A stretch of 64,000 nt of DNA from Geobacteraceae bacterium (GCA_009773645.1 WSYB01000017.1:1-64000); one strand, 5' to 3'; numbered from the stretch's first letter, positions 40,665 through 49,375 are shown. Program-made: numbers and translations. The notes: generated by a model not told the origin, from the sequence alone.

Positions 40665-41972
40665 CTAGATCTTATCCCCCCGCAGGTCACCCGCAAAGAG
40701 CTTCCCCGCCCCCCGTGAAGCGCAGAAGTCACCGCACATGGTGCAGGTCGCCTCGTCCTCCGGCGTGCGGCTGGCTCGGATCGCCTTTGCATCCTCCGGG
40801 AACAGGGCGAGCTCGAACTGCCGCTCCCAATCAAGGTCGCGACGCGCCTTGCTCATCTCCATGTCGCGCCGGCGGCCTTTTTCCGGATACTTGTTCATGT
40901 CGCCGATGTAGGCGGCGATTTTGGCCGCCTTCACCCCCTGGCGCACGTCCTCCTCGTTGGGGAGGGCCAGGTGTTCTGCCGGGGTGATGTAACAGATGAG
41001 GTCGGCGCCGTAGCGGGAGGACTGGGCCGCACCGATGGCAGCGGTGATGTGGTCGTAGCCGGGAGCCACGTCGGTGGCGATGGGGCCGAGCATATAGTAG
41101 GGCGCACCGCCGCTCATCCTTTTCTGGAGCTGGATGTTCCCCTCGATCTCGTCCAGCGGCACGTGTCCCGGCCCTTCCACCAGCATCTGGCACCCCATGT
41201 CGCGGCCGATTTCCGCCAGTTCGCAGTTGATGAGCAATTCCTGTATCTGCGCCCGGTCGGAGGAGTCGTGGATCGCCCCCGCCCTGAGACCATTGCCGAG
41301 GGAAAGGACCGTGTCGTATTTCTTGAGGATTCCGACCACCCGGTCGAACTTCTCGTAGAGCGGGTTTTCCCGGTTATTGGCCAGCATCCAGGCGACCATG
41401 CTGACGCCACCCTTGGAGACAAGCCCGCCGTAGCGGTAGCCTTGCTTCCTCAGCCGTTCGATGGTGTAAAGGTTGATGCCGCAGTGGACCGCCATGAAAG
41501 CCATGCCGTCGGCGCACTGCTTTTCGATGAGGTCGAAGAGCATCTCCTCGTCCAGCCGGTTCGGGTCACCGTATTTGCGCGCCGCCTCGCAGAAGGCCTG
41601 GTAGAGGGGAACGTTTCCCACCGGAAGGTCCACGGCGGCAATCACCTCACGCCGCACCCGATCCAGGTCCCCGCCGACCGAAAGCTCCATGAGGGTGTCG
41701 GCCCCCGCCTCCGCGGCCGCCTTTGCCTTCTGCACTTCCGCCCCGTAATCGATGATGTCCGAAGAGGTGCCGATGGAGGCGTTCACCTTGGTCCTCAAAC
41801 CCTTGCCGATCCCAACCGCCCTGGGCTTCCGGCTATGGTTCCACGGAATGACGATCTTCCCTTCCTCCACCATCCGGCGGACATATTCGGGAGAAACGCT
41901 CTCATCTTTGGCAACGGCGGCCATCTGGGTGGTGAGGATGCCCTGACGGGCCAGTTCGATCTGGGTTTTCAT
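40665..41972 (-). CDS. bzaF: ThiC-family radical SAM enzyme, probably 5-hydroxybenzimidazole synthase (BzaF)
   Basis: 435 residues. ThiC-family features include NASIGTS, GADTLMELSVGGD, VLSLGNGLRAG, EGPGHVPLDEI, and a C-terminal CTMCGDFC cluster motif (CxxCxxxC spacing) that binds the [4Fe-4S] cluster. ThiC rearranges aminoimidazole ribotide to the thiamin pyrimidine; its paralogue BzaF makes 5-hydroxybenzimidazole from the same substrate for the B12 lower ligand. Location between cbiA and cbiM in a riboswitch-controlled B12 operon with cobT, and the absence of any thiamin gene nearby, favour BzaF. ThiC remains possible. Confidence 0.7.
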   Translation of the reverse strand: MKTQIELARQGILTTQMAAVAKDESVSPEYVRRMVEEGKIVIPWNHSRKPRAVGIGKGLRTKVNASIGTSSDIIDYGAEVQKAKAAAEAGADTLMELSVGGDLDRVRREVIAAVDLPVGNVPLYQAFCEAARKYGDPNRLDEEMLFDLIEKQCADGMAFMAVHCGINLYTIERLRKQGYRYGGLVSKGGVSMVAWMLANNRENPLYEKFDRVVGILKKYDTVLSLGNGLRAGAIHDSSDRAQIQELLINCELAEIGRDMGCQMLVEGPGHVPLDEIEGNIQLQKRMSGGAPYYMLGPIATDVAPGYDHITAAIGAAQSSRYGADLICYITPAEHLALPNEEDVRQGVKAAKIAAYIGDMNKYPEKGRRRDMEMSKARRDLDWERQFELALFPEDAKAIRASRTPEDEATCTMCGDFCASRGAGKLFAGDLRGDKI

Positions 41973-41994
41973 GATTCGGATGCTCCTTACGTTT

Positions 41995-43446
41995 TTAGCG
42001 GAATAACGTCAAAATTTTTCCGTGTTCCATTGATTTTATTTTTGCCTTGTACTTCCGGCAACTCTCCACGAACGCCGCCGCCATCCCCGGGCAGCTCCCG
42101 AAATGGAGGTGGATGTAGGAGGCGAGGCAGTTTTTGTAGCGATATCCTTCATGCCCGAGGTCGATGCCGTTCTTCCGCACCAGATAAACCCGTTCCACAT
42201 GAGCAGGCATCGCTCCCATCTCCGAGTAGTGAAACTCGTGGCCGCGGGCGACGGCCCCCGTTGAGCCGATTATCGCATCGGCGGTCAGCTCCACCTCCCG
42301 ATAGCCGAGGGCCTTGCGCTTCGGCAGCATGCGGGTCATCACGAGAAAGATGCCAACCATTTCATGTAGGGGCGCCCCTTGCGGGTGCCCTGATTGGGCA
42401 GGCGCAAGGCCTGCCCCTACAACCCCCTGGGTCAGATAGACGAACCCGCCGCACTCGGCGTAGGCCGGCATTCCATTGTCGATTGCCTCCCTGATACTCT
42501 GCTTCATCCCTTCGTTCGCGGCAAGGATGTCGGCAAATACTTCCGGATAGCCGCCGGGGAGATAAATGCCGGCGACGTCTGCCGGCAGATAAGCATCCCG
42601 TAGGGGAGAAAATTCAACGATGCTCGCTCCGGCCTCCCGCAAAAGCCTGAGATTATCTTCATAGACAAAGCAGAAGGCCTCATCGCGGGCAACGGCAATG
42701 CGGACAGGGTTTTCTGTAGGGGCGGCCCTGCGTGGCCGCCCTGGTTTCGGGCAACCACATGGGGTTGCCCCTACATTCACAATCCCATCCACATCCACAT
42801 GCATCTCAACAGCCTCCGCCAAATGCCCCAGAAAAGTCTCCGGCAGCGGATTCTCGTCGGCAGTCAGGAGCCCCAGGTGACGCGATGGGATGTTGAGCCG
42901 TTCATCCCGGGGGAGACACCCCAGAACCTTCACTTCAGCCACGGCCGCTTCCACTGCCTCCCGCAGAATCCGGGCATGGTTGTCGCTCCCCACGTTGTTG
43001 AAAATCACGCCGACAACCCTAACCTGCGGGTCGAACTCCGCAAATCCTTTCACAAGCGCCGCGGCGCTCCTGGCCTGACATTTCGCATCCACCACCAGGA
43101 TGACCGACGCCCCAAGGAGTTTTGCAACCTGAGCGGTGCTCCCTTCGTCGGAAACGCCGCCGATTCCGTCATAGAGTCCCATCACCCCCTCGATAACGGC
43201 AACGTCGGCATCCTGTACATGACAGGCAAAGGTTTCCTCCACGAACTCCGCCCCGCACATCCACCCGTCTAGGTTGATGGACGTGCGGCCCGTCACCACC
43301 CCATGGTAGCCCGGATCGATGAAGTCAGGCCCGACCTTGAATGGAGCGACCGTAAGGCCGTGCCGCTTCAGGCATTCCATAATGCCGAGGGCAACGGTGG
43401 TCTTGCCGGAACCGCTATGTGGGGCTGCAATGATAATGGATTTCAT
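41995..43446 (-). CDS. cbiA: Cobyrinic acid a,c-diamide synthase with repeat-encoded insertions
   Basis: 483 residues. P-loop APHSGSGKTTVALGIM, EGVMGLYDGIGG, then the glutaminase domain with AYAECGGFVYLTQ (catalytic Cys) and GHEFHYSEM (His). It amidates the a and c side chains. Two unrelated stretches correspond to family C repeats: about residues 223-244 (NVGATPCGCPKPGRPRRAAP) and 342-361 (VVGAGLAPAQSGHPQGAPLH). The second lies only about ten residues after the catalytic Cys loop. The C-terminal tail (KIKSMEHGKILTLF) resembles half of a family A repeat. Usual length is about 450-460. Confidence 0.92.
   Translation of the reverse strand: MKSIIIAAPHSGSGKTTVALGIMECLKRHGLTVAPFKVGPDFIDPGYHGVVTGRTSINLDGWMCGAEFVEETFACHVQDADVAVIEGVMGLYDGIGGVSDEGSTAQVAKLLGASVILVVDAKCQARSAAALVKGFAEFDPQVRVVGVIFNNVGSDNHARILREAVEAAVAEVKVLGCLPRDERLNIPSRHLGLLTADENPLPETFLGHLAEAVEMHVDVDGIVNVGATPCGCPKPGRPRRAAPTENPVRIAVARDEAFCFVYEDNLRLLREAGASIVEFSPLRDAYLPADVAGIYLPGGYPEVFADILAANEGMKQSIREAIDNGMPAYAECGGFVYLTQGVVGAGLAPAQSGHPQGAPLHEMVGIFLVMTRMLPKRKALGYREVELTADAIIGSTGAVARGHEFHYSEMGAMPAHVERVYLVRKNGIDLGHEGYRYKNCLASYIHLHFGSCPGMAAAFVESCRKYKAKIKSMEHGKILTLFR
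42366..42420. repeat. In-frame family C palindromic repeat in cbiA
   Basis: GTAGGGGCGCCCCTTGCGGG ... GGCCTGCCCCTAC, with inverted GTAGGGGC/GCCCCTAC ends. Confidence 0.9.
42716..42774. repeat. In-frame family C palindromic repeat in cbiA (second copy)
   Basis: GTAGGGGCGGCC ... GGGGTTGCCCCTAC, same inverted ends as 42366-42420, different centre. Confidence 0.9.
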
Positions 43447-43460
43447 CTAAAGGGCCTTTT

Positions 43461-43612
43461 GCCACGGAGACACAGAGGAAAGGCAAAAGCAGAAATACAA
43501 GCAAAACGCAAAGTGCAAAAAAATCTGAAAATCGAGTATGCCCCGAAAAGCAGCATTCTTGCATTCATAAGCTGTTCTCTGTGTTAACTCCGTGTCTCTG
43601 TGCCTCTGTGGC
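43461..43612. repeat. Dispersed palindromic repeat, family B
   Basis: GCCACGGAGACACAGAGG at left, CTCTGTGCCTCTGTGGC at right; fills the cobC-cbiA junction. Confidence 0.85.
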
Positions 43613-43630
43613 AGATGTTAAGCCGGTTTT

Positions 43631-44233
43631 TCAGCCGTTTAACAGCTTCACCACCGTCTTGCCGTCCGCATAGTAATCGATGATGTTCAGGCAGCAGTAA
43701 CTCTGCTCGATGTTGAAGAAGGCGGAAAGAGGGGCACCGATGGCGTTCAGGAGGATGATCCGGTTGACCCCGCCGTGGGCCACCACAAGCACGTCTTCAC
43801 CCTGATGCCGCTTGGTGATCCCATCAATCAGGGGCATCACCCGGCCGTTCAGGTCGAGCAGGTTCTCCCCCTGGGGCACACGGAAGTTGACGATGTCTGC
43901 AAGACGCGCTTGCCACTCCGCCGGATATCTTTCCATCAGCTCCGCCCAGGTCATTCCTTCCCAGGTCCCGATGTTCAGCTCCCGGAGATTACGGTCCCTG
44001 ATCGGCTCCACCCCGAGATGCGTCCCCAGGATACCGGCGCCCGTCACACATCGGGACAGGTCACTGCTATAACAGGCGGCGATCTTCGCCTCGGCAAAAC
44101 GATCCTTCATCTGGTGATACTGCGCCACACCCCTATCGGTGAGAGGCACATCCCCATGGCCGTTGTAGCGCGGAGTTCCGGCCCCTTTCACCTCGCCATG
44201 GCGGATGAGATAGACGCGGCATTTCGGTGTCAT
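43631..44233 (-). CDS. cobC: Alpha-ribazole phosphatase (histidine phosphatase family)
   Basis: 200 residues from ATG 44233, preceded by AGGAGAATTAACC. The longer frame to 44263 is only repeat sequence. The phosphohistidine motif is YLIRHGEV; CYSSDLSRC and NIGTWEGMTWAEL match CobC; the second catalytic His is in VLVVAHGG. It dephosphorylates alpha-ribazole phosphate (or adenosylcobalamin phosphate) in nucleotide-loop assembly. Neighbours cobS and cobT act in the same branch. Confidence 0.88.
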   Translation of the reverse strand: MTPKCRVYLIRHGEVKGAGTPRYNGHGDVPLTDRGVAQYHQMKDRFAEAKIAACYSSDLSRCVTGAGILGTHLGVEPIRDRNLRELNIGTWEGMTWAELMERYPAEWQARLADIVNFRVPQGENLLDLNGRVMPLIDGITKRHQGEDVLVVAHGGVNRIILLNAIGAPLSAFFNIEQSYCCLNIIDYYADGKTVVKLLNG

Positions 44234-44246
44234 GGTTAATTCTCCT

Positions 44247-44305
44247 GTAAGGGCGCATGGCATGCGCCCGCTCCCGCAGAAGGGCGAACGCCGTTCGCCC
44301 CTATA
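44247..44305. repeat. Family C palindromic repeat between cobS and cobC
   Basis: GTAAGGGCGCATGGCATGCG ... GTTCGCCCCTATA. Here the repeat is intergenic, showing the family in its untranslated form. Confidence 0.8.
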
Positions 44306-44306
44306 T

Positions 44307-45053
44307 TTAAATTTTCCAGCCCAGCATCACCAGGAGCACCAGCAAACAGAGCATCTCATTGAGCTCGCTGACGCAGCCGATCACATCTCCGGTGACCCCT
44401 CCCAGCCGCTTGTGGAACCAGGACTTGAGCAGCCAGGTGAAGAGGTAAAGGATGATGGCGCACCAGATCCCCCGCAATCCCAGAAACAGGTAGGCGGCAG
44501 TCAGGGTGACGGCATAGGCGGCGATGAACTGCGATACGCCCGCCCCGCCGATAAAAACAGAGCCGAGGCCGTCGGTTCGTGCCCGTCTGGCTCCCACGGT
44601 CAGCTGTACCTGGCTGAAGCGGGCTGCCATCGGGAAAAAGAGCAGGGCCTCCCGTTTGTATTCCAGCGGGATATGCACCAGCGCCTGGTACTTAAGGAGA
44701 AGCCCCAGCACAAGGCCCACTACACCCACCGCCCCGGTACGGGAGTCCTTCATAACCTCCAGGAACCTCTCCCGCCCCCCACGGGCCGCCAGCCCGTCGC
44801 AAACGTCGGCCAGGCCATCGAGGTGGAGCGCGCCGGTCACCGCCGAAAGGGCGATTATGAGGAGGAGGTCCGCCACCCCCCGGGGAAGCCAGGGAGCGAT
44901 GAGGTAGTCGGCCCCCGCGAGCAAGGCCCCGAGAGTCAGTCCCACGAGCGGGAAAACAGCCATGGAACGCCCCAGGTCCTCTTCCTCGCAACGCACGGTG
45001 AAGGGGAAAGGGATGATGGTGAGGAACTGAAGTGCAATAAAGTAGAGTCTCAT
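44307..45053 (-). CDS. cobS: Adenosylcobinamide-GDP ribazoletransferase (cobalamin synthase)
   Basis: 248 residues, integral membrane protein with six or so hydrophobic segments. The key motif ALHLDGLADVCDGLAARGGRE lies near residue 75 (HLDGLADxxDG). It joins alpha-ribazole (phosphate) to adenosylcobinamide-GDP. Downstream is cobC, upstream cobT. Confidence 0.93.
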   Translation of the reverse strand: MRLYFIALQFLTIIPFPFTVRCEEEDLGRSMAVFPLVGLTLGALLAGADYLIAPWLPRGVADLLLIIALSAVTGALHLDGLADVCDGLAARGGRERFLEVMKDSRTGAVGVVGLVLGLLLKYQALVHIPLEYKREALLFFPMAARFSQVQLTVGARRARTDGLGSVFIGGAGVSQFIAAYAVTLTAAYLFLGLRGIWCAIILYLFTWLLKSWFHKRLGGVTGDVIGCVSELNEMLCLLVLLVMLGWKI

Positions 45054-45055
45054 AA

Positions 45056-45139
45056 CTCGTGATTCGGGAATCGGGATTCGAGATTCGGAAAAACCATAGC
45101 CGGTTCCCGGTTCCCGCTTCCCGCTTCCCTGATCCCTGC
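45056..45139. repeat. Family D heptamer repeats between cobT and cobS
   Basis: GATTCGGGAATCGGGATTCG units are followed by inverted CCCGGTTCCCGCTTCCCGC units. Intergenic form of the repeats found in cbiD, cbiP and cbiM. Confidence 0.8.
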
Positions 45140-45142
45140 CTT

Positions 45143-46201
45143 TCAGTATTCCCCTTCCGCCACTCCTGCTTCAGCGAACGTCGCCATCTCCTTCAAGATT
45201 TTGACGCCCGCCTCGATCAACCCCATGGCCAGAGCTGCGCCGGTCCCCTCCCCCAGGCGGAGCTTGAGATCGAGGATCGGCTCCGCGCCCATGTGCGCCA
45301 GCATGAAGTGGTGTCCGATCTCCACCGACTGGTGGGCGGCAAAGATGTAATCCCGGACATTGGGGTGAAGCTCCGAGGCGATGAGCGCTCCGGCGGTGGA
45401 AATGAACCCGTCCACCACCACCGGCAACCGACAAGCGGCGCAACCGATGACAAGCCCTGCAATGCCGGCGATCTCCAGCCCTCCCACCTTGGCCAGCACA
45501 TCCAGCGGGTCGTTCGGGTCGGGCCTGTTCATGGCAAGCCCCTCCTCGATGACGCGCACCTTGTTCTCCAGGGCAGCGTCATTGATACCGGTCCCCCGAT
45601 GGGTCACCTCTTTGACGGACTTTCCCGAGATTGCGGCGATAATGGCTGAAGACGGGGTGGTATTGCCGATCCCCATCTCGCCGGTTCCGACCATTGTCAC
45701 CCCTTCGGCTTTTGCCTGGCAGGCCAAATCAATACCCACCTTTACCGCTGCCAGCGTCTCTTCACCGGTCATGGCGGGGCCCTTGGTGAAATTTCGCGTC
45801 CCCCTCGCCACTTTTCGGATGATGAGGCCAGGTGCGGATTCAAAGTCGTAATCGACCCCCACATCCACCACTCGCACTTCGGCCCCCACGTGGCGGGCCA
45901 GTACATTGACCCCTGCCCCGCCCCGAATGAAATTCAACACCATCTGGGGAGTAACTTCCCTGGGAAAGGCCGACACCCCTTCCTCCACCACACCGTGGTC
46001 ACCGGCAAAGGTAAAAATCACCTTTTTCTCCGTATCGGGGGAGAGCGTCCCGGCAATGGCGGCAAAACGGCGGCCAAACTCTTCCAGCCGGCCGAGCGAG
46101 CCGAGAGGCTTGGTCTTGTTATCGAGCTTTTTCTGCGCCTCGGCCAGCAGCGCGGCATCGACGGGTTGGATTCTGCCAAGAGTTTCATTGAGAAATGTCA
46201 T
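45143..46201 (-). CDS. cobT: Nicotinate-nucleotide-dimethylbenzimidazole phosphoribosyltransferase
   Basis: 352 residues. [30 protein letters not shown], and the C-terminal [19 protein letters not shown] with the catalytic Glu. It activates the benzimidazole base to alpha-ribazole phosphate. With a BzaF-like gene in the same operon the physiological base may be 5-hydroxybenzimidazole or a methylated derivative. Confidence 0.95.
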   Translation of the reverse strand: MTFLNETLGRIQPVDAALLAEAQKKLDNKTKPLGSLGRLEEFGRRFAAIAGTLSPDTEKKVIFTFAGDHGVVEEGVSAFPREVTPQMVLNFIRGGAGVNVLARHVGAEVRVVDVGVDYDFESAPGLIIRKVARGTRNFTKGPAMTGEETLAAVKVGIDLACQAKAEGVTMVGTGEMGIGNTTPSSAIIAAISGKSVKEVTHRGTGINDAALENKVRVIEEGLAMNRPDPNDPLDVLAKVGGLEIAGIAGLVIGCAACRLPVVVDGFISTAGALIASELHPNVRDYIFAAHQSVEIGHHFMLAHMGAEPILDLKLRLGEGTGAALAMGLIEAGVKILKEMATFAEAGVAEGEY

Positions 46202-46248
46202 TGCTTACTCCGAAATGTTTTCATGCCTGCGAAAATAATCCAAAGCTT

Positions 46249-46367
46249 GCCACAGAGGGCACAGAGAACACAGAGGAAAACAAAAACAAGAATCTATTTT
46301 TGTAGTTAAAAACCCAAAACCAGTTTCAATTTTTGTTTTTCAGTTTTTCCTCTATGACCTCTGTGGC
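46249..46367. repeat. Dispersed palindromic repeat, family B
   Basis: GCCACAGAGGGCACAGAG at left, CCTCTATGACCTCTGTGGC at right. Fills the cobU-cobT junction. Confidence 0.85.
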
Positions 46368-46380
46368 ATGAAAAGATTTT

Positions 46381-46902
46381 TCAACCTTTCAACTTTAACG
46401 GCAATCCTGCGAACGTCACATACACCTCATCCGAAGCCTTCGCGATCATTTCGTTCGCTTCGCCGGCCAGGTCGCGGAAGGTTCTTGCAAGCCGGTTTTC
46501 CGGCACTATTCCCATTCCCACCTCGTTAGAAACCAGGACCAGCGGGGTTTTCGAAACGGAAAACAAATTAGTCAAATCTCTGACATCAGCCACAACCTTT
46601 GCGACATCATCATATTTCAGGAGGAGATTGGTAAGCCAGAGGGTTATGCAGTCGACGAGCATGACGTTGAAATATCCGTCATGCCCCCTGATGGCCTCTG
46701 CAAGCGCAAATGGCTCCTCAATGGTCTGCCAGGCTGTGCCACGTCGGGCCTGATGGCGGGCTATCCTTTCCGCCATTTCGGCATCTCCCGCCCGACCGGT
46801 GGCCACGTAGCCCAGAGGCGCGCCAAACTCACCGGCAAGACGTTCGGCCAGAAGGCTCTTGCCGCTTCGAGCTCCGCCGGTTATGAAGATGGTTTTTGAC
46901 AT
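46381..46902 (-). CDS. cobU: Adenosylcobinamide kinase / guanylyltransferase
   Basis: 173 residues. P-loop FITGGARSGKSLLAERLA, the guanylylated His in RIARHQARRG, LVDCITLWLTNLL and VSNEVGMGIVPENRLAR. It phosphorylates adenosylcobinamide and attaches GMP. First gene of the operon, its ATG directly behind the riboswitch terminator. Confidence 0.94.
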   Translation of the reverse strand: MSKTIFITGGARSGKSLLAERLAGEFGAPLGYVATGRAGDAEMAERIARHQARRGTAWQTIEEPFALAEAIRGHDGYFNVMLVDCITLWLTNLLLKYDDVAKVVADVRDLTNLFSVSKTPLVLVSNEVGMGIVPENRLARTFRDLAGEANEMIAKASDEVYVTFAGLPLKLKG

Positions 46903-46903
46903 G

Positions 46904-46934
46904 AAAAAACCCCGTCTCCTTGGGGAGACGGGGT
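46904..46934 (-). terminator. Rho-independent terminator of the AdoCbl riboswitch
   Basis: A perfect 10-bp stem CCCCGTCTCC/GGAGACGGGG with a TTGG loop; on the minus strand it is followed by TTTTTT and then the cobU start codon. Its position between the aptamer and cobU indicates transcriptional attenuation. Confidence 0.93.
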
Positions 46935-46995
46935 GCGCTAAAGCTTTCCGTAGTTAAGAAACGGCTTCGGCCCCTCTCCCTCGGAGGTCCTTTTC

Positions 46996-47160
46996 CTCAA
47001 TCGACCAGGCAGGTTTCCTGACTCACGGGTCACTTTACTCGCCGCGCCTTCCCGATAACATCAGTGGCACGTCAGCGGCTTTCATCACCGTTCACAGTTG
47101 CGGGACAGCGAGGGATTCACACCCTCTTCCCTATTATCTCCTGCCGTCTCGGCCTTGAAC
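46996..47160 (-). promoter_or_regulatory. Adenosylcobalamin riboswitch aptamer
   Basis: On the minus strand the conserved B12-box core is seen: GGGTGTGAATCCCTCGCTGT, CCCGCAACTGTGA, GAAAGCC, GCCACTG (47062-47068), CGGGAAGGC and AGTCAGGAAACCTGCC. Together these are diagnostic of cobalamin riboswitches. AdoCbl binding would be expected to favour the downstream terminator, so the whole operon is repressed by its end product. Confidence 0.96.
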
Positions 47161-47239
47161 CTATAACTGCGTTGGTTTTGTTCAAGCCCAAACGGTATGC
47201 GGAGCACCTGTTCGACTTTATTATTCAGTTGTGGGGCCA

Positions 47240-47268
47240 TTTTTAACAGAGGCGGGGTAAAATGTCAA
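47240..47268 (-). promoter_or_regulatory. Sigma70-like promoter of the cobalamin operon
   Basis: TTGACA (47263-47268), 17-bp spacer, TAAAAA (47240-47245) on the minus strand, about 80 bp upstream of the aptamer and directly after the engB stop. Confidence 0.6.
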
Positions 47269-47284
47269 AGCAAATAGTAGACAG

Positions 47285-47881
47285 CTACCCACCGTCCTGA
47301 AACAGCAGGGCTTCCAGCTTCTCCCATATGGCATCCCGGCCATCTTTCGACAGGGCTGAAAAAAAGTTCAATTCACCCCCCTCTACCCCGAGAGTGCGGG
47401 CAATAACGGCCGACTGCCTGGCCCGTTCGTTTTTGGAAACCTTGTCGCATTTTGTCACGACCAGCACGGAAGGAACATTATAGGCCCGCAGCCACTGGAG
47501 CATCTGCTGGTCCCCCGGCCCCGGCACCCGGCGGACGTCGAAAATGAGGACTACCCCGCGCAGGTTGCCTCTCGTGGCAAGATAGGTCTCCACCATCGGC
47601 CCCCACTCTTTCTTGACCGACAGAGGCACCTTGGCAAAACCGTAGCCCGGCAGGTCCACCAGCATAAACTGATTGTTGACATCGAAAAAATTGATGAGCT
47701 GAGTGCGGCCGGGAGTGGAGCTGGTGCGGACGAGATTTTTCCGGTTGACCAGCACATTGACGAGGGATGACTTGCCGACGTTGGAACGGCCGGCAAAGGC
47801 AATTTCAGGGAGATCGCTTTCCGGGTATTGGTCCGGTTTTACCGCGCTTTTTATGAATGTTGTACTTTTGACATGCACCAA
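47285..47881 (-). CDS. engB: Ribosome-biogenesis GTPase EngB/YsxC
   Basis: 198 residues, TRAFAC GTPase. G1 [13 protein letters not shown]3 [11 protein letters not shown]4 TKCDKVSK. It assists large-subunit assembly. Start TTG 47881 or GTG 47878; the ribosome binding site GAAAGG is about 10 bp upstream. Same direction as the cobalamin operon, but a promoter and riboswitch lie between, so it is probably an independent unit. Confidence 0.94.
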   Translation of the reverse strand: MVHVKSTTFIKSAVKPDQYPESDLPEIAFAGRSNVGKSSLVNVLVNRKNLVRTSSTPGRTQLINFFDVNNQFMLVDLPGYGFAKVPLSVKKEWGPMVETYLATRGNLRGVVLIFDVRRVPGPGDQQMLQWLRAYNVPSVLVVTKCDKVSKNERARQSAVIARTLGVEGGELNFFSALSKDGRDAIWEKLEALLFQDGG

Positions 47882-48072
47882 TCGTTACCGGCCTTTCAAT
47901 CATTTTTGCCGGCTATTATAAACGTCCGGGGCAGCCCGTGCAATCCCAATATATTTATAATCATTTCAACGCTACGCCCAACAGGCTGCTAAAGTTTGTG
48001 CCCGGCTATGCCGATAAGAGTTTCAGGTGATAAATTTTTTCACTCCAACATCTCAGAAAAGGACGCACTTTT

Positions 48073-48924
48073 ATGAATAAAGAACTGGAAACTGCCATCA
48101 TGTCCGCCGGTGACCTCCCGACAATTCCGGTTGTTGCCACAAAGGTCATGCAGCTCATTGAAAGTGAATCGGCCACTGCAGAAGAATTGGCCAGGGTGGT
48201 CGCTTCCGACCCTGCAGTGGCCGCCAGAGTGCTCAAGATATCGAATTCAGCGTTCTACGGATGTCAAAGGCAAATTCAGACGTTGTCGAGTGCGATCGTC
48301 GTTCTCGGCTTTCATACCCTCAAGAGCCTTGTGGTTGCCGCTTCCGTAAAACAGGTCTATAAACCGTTCGGCTTGACTGAAAAAATGCTTTGGGAACATT
48401 CCTTCGGCGCCGGACTGGCCGCCCGTATAATTGCCTCCGGCACAAGAGCCGCCAATGAAGAGGAATCCTTTCTGGCCGGCCTGTTCCACGACATCGGCAA
48501 AATCATCATGAACACGTTTGACAAGGACAAGTTCCAGATAGTTATGCAACGATGCTATAATGAGGGTATTACCTTCGAAGAGGCGGAAAAAAGCGTCTAT
48601 CCGTTCTGCCACAATGAGGTAGGGGCTTATGTCATCAAGAAATGGAACTTCCCGGAAGCGCTGACCAACGCCATCATGCAGCATCACCAGCTCGATTTCC
48701 CTGAGCCTGCGGATCGGTATCAGGTCCATCTGACCGCGGTAGTGAGCCTTGCAGACCTGTTCTGTCAAAAACTGGGGATCGGCACAAGAGAACCCCGTGA
48801 AGAGTTGGATCTGACCGCCGGCAAACCGGCGAAGCTCTTAGGTCTCGATGAAAGCCGGCTCAATTTCCTGCTGGAAAGCCTCAAGGAAGCCTACGAGAGG
48901 AACAAGCACTACTTTTCATCTTAA
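48073..48924 (+). CDS. HDOD-domain protein
   Basis: 283 residues. The HDOD domain spans about 13-215: LPTIPVVATKVMQLIESES, DPAVAARVLKISNSAFYG, LAGLFHDIGKIIMN (retained HD) and EVGAYVIKKWNFPE. HDOD proteins act in signalling (motility, stress, cell cycle), often without enzymatic activity; the exact role is unknown. It has no REC or GGDEF partner domain. It lies between engB (divergent) and a small convergent gene overlapping its end by 9 bp. Confidence 0.9.
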   Translation: MNKELETAIMSAGDLPTIPVVATKVMQLIESESATAEELARVVASDPAVAARVLKISNSAFYGCQRQIQTLSSAIVVLGFHTLKSLVVAASVKQVYKPFGLTEKMLWEHSFGAGLAARIIASGTRAANEEESFLAGLFHDIGKIIMNTFDKDKFQIVMQRCYNEGITFEEAEKSVYPFCHNEVGAYVIKKWNFPEALTNAIMQHHQLDFPEPADRYQVHLTAVVSLADLFCQKLGIGTREPREELDLTAGKPAKLLGLDESRLNFLLESLKEAYERNKHYFSS

Positions 48925-49128
48925 CAGGCTTTTCTCAGTCTCCTCCGCATCAGACAGAATTACTTCCTGGTCATCGGAAGCGCAACGCTCCCTCGCCTCT
49001 GCGGAGATGGATACGGTATCCTTGTCACCCCGACGCGAATGCCTTCCCTTCTTCCGCTCACGGTCTGACCCGCCGGTATCCCGATCGACCTTCAAGGTAC
49101 CGGATATTTTCCCCACACTGTAGTCCAT
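48916..49128 (-). CDS. Small charged hypothetical protein
   Basis: 70 residues, highly charged (GGSDRERKKGRHSRRGDKD), then DTVSISAEARERC. The VSISAEAR phrase resembles the FlgM-type 'vslS.eA' motif, but the protein is too short and different to call FlgM. GAGGG lies 8-9 bases before the ATG. It is divergent from the sigma54-controlled glycan cluster and convergent with the HDOD gene. I do not recognise it. Confidence 0.5.
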   Translation of the reverse strand: MDYSVGKISGTLKVDRDTGGSDRERKKGRHSRRGDKDTVSISAEARERCASDDQEVILSDAEETEKSLLR

Positions 49129-49375
49129 GGCAACGCCCTCAAATGTATATTTGCCACCATTCCACCCATATCGTCGGAAATTATCATACCTTTAAGATTA
49201 TTTAAACCACGACTTTTCGCTCGACCATTTTCCGATCACTAACCAACCGGATAAAGCGCTCTCTTTTTTGATATTTTTTCTCGTAACTGACGTTTCCATT
49301 TCAAAATTTTGACTCAATGCCAAAAATCTACATCGTTCTTGTTATATTTCAGCTTGTTGCGTCCCTCCCATAAGA

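Noticed and set aside
40665-41972. Simple assignment as thiamin pyrimidine synthase ThiC
   Set aside because: Not excluded, but the B12 operon context and lack of thiamin genes make BzaF more likely.
44234-44263. N-terminal extension of cobC to 44263
   Set aside because: It is repeat sequence, and AGGAG is placed for the ATG at 44233.
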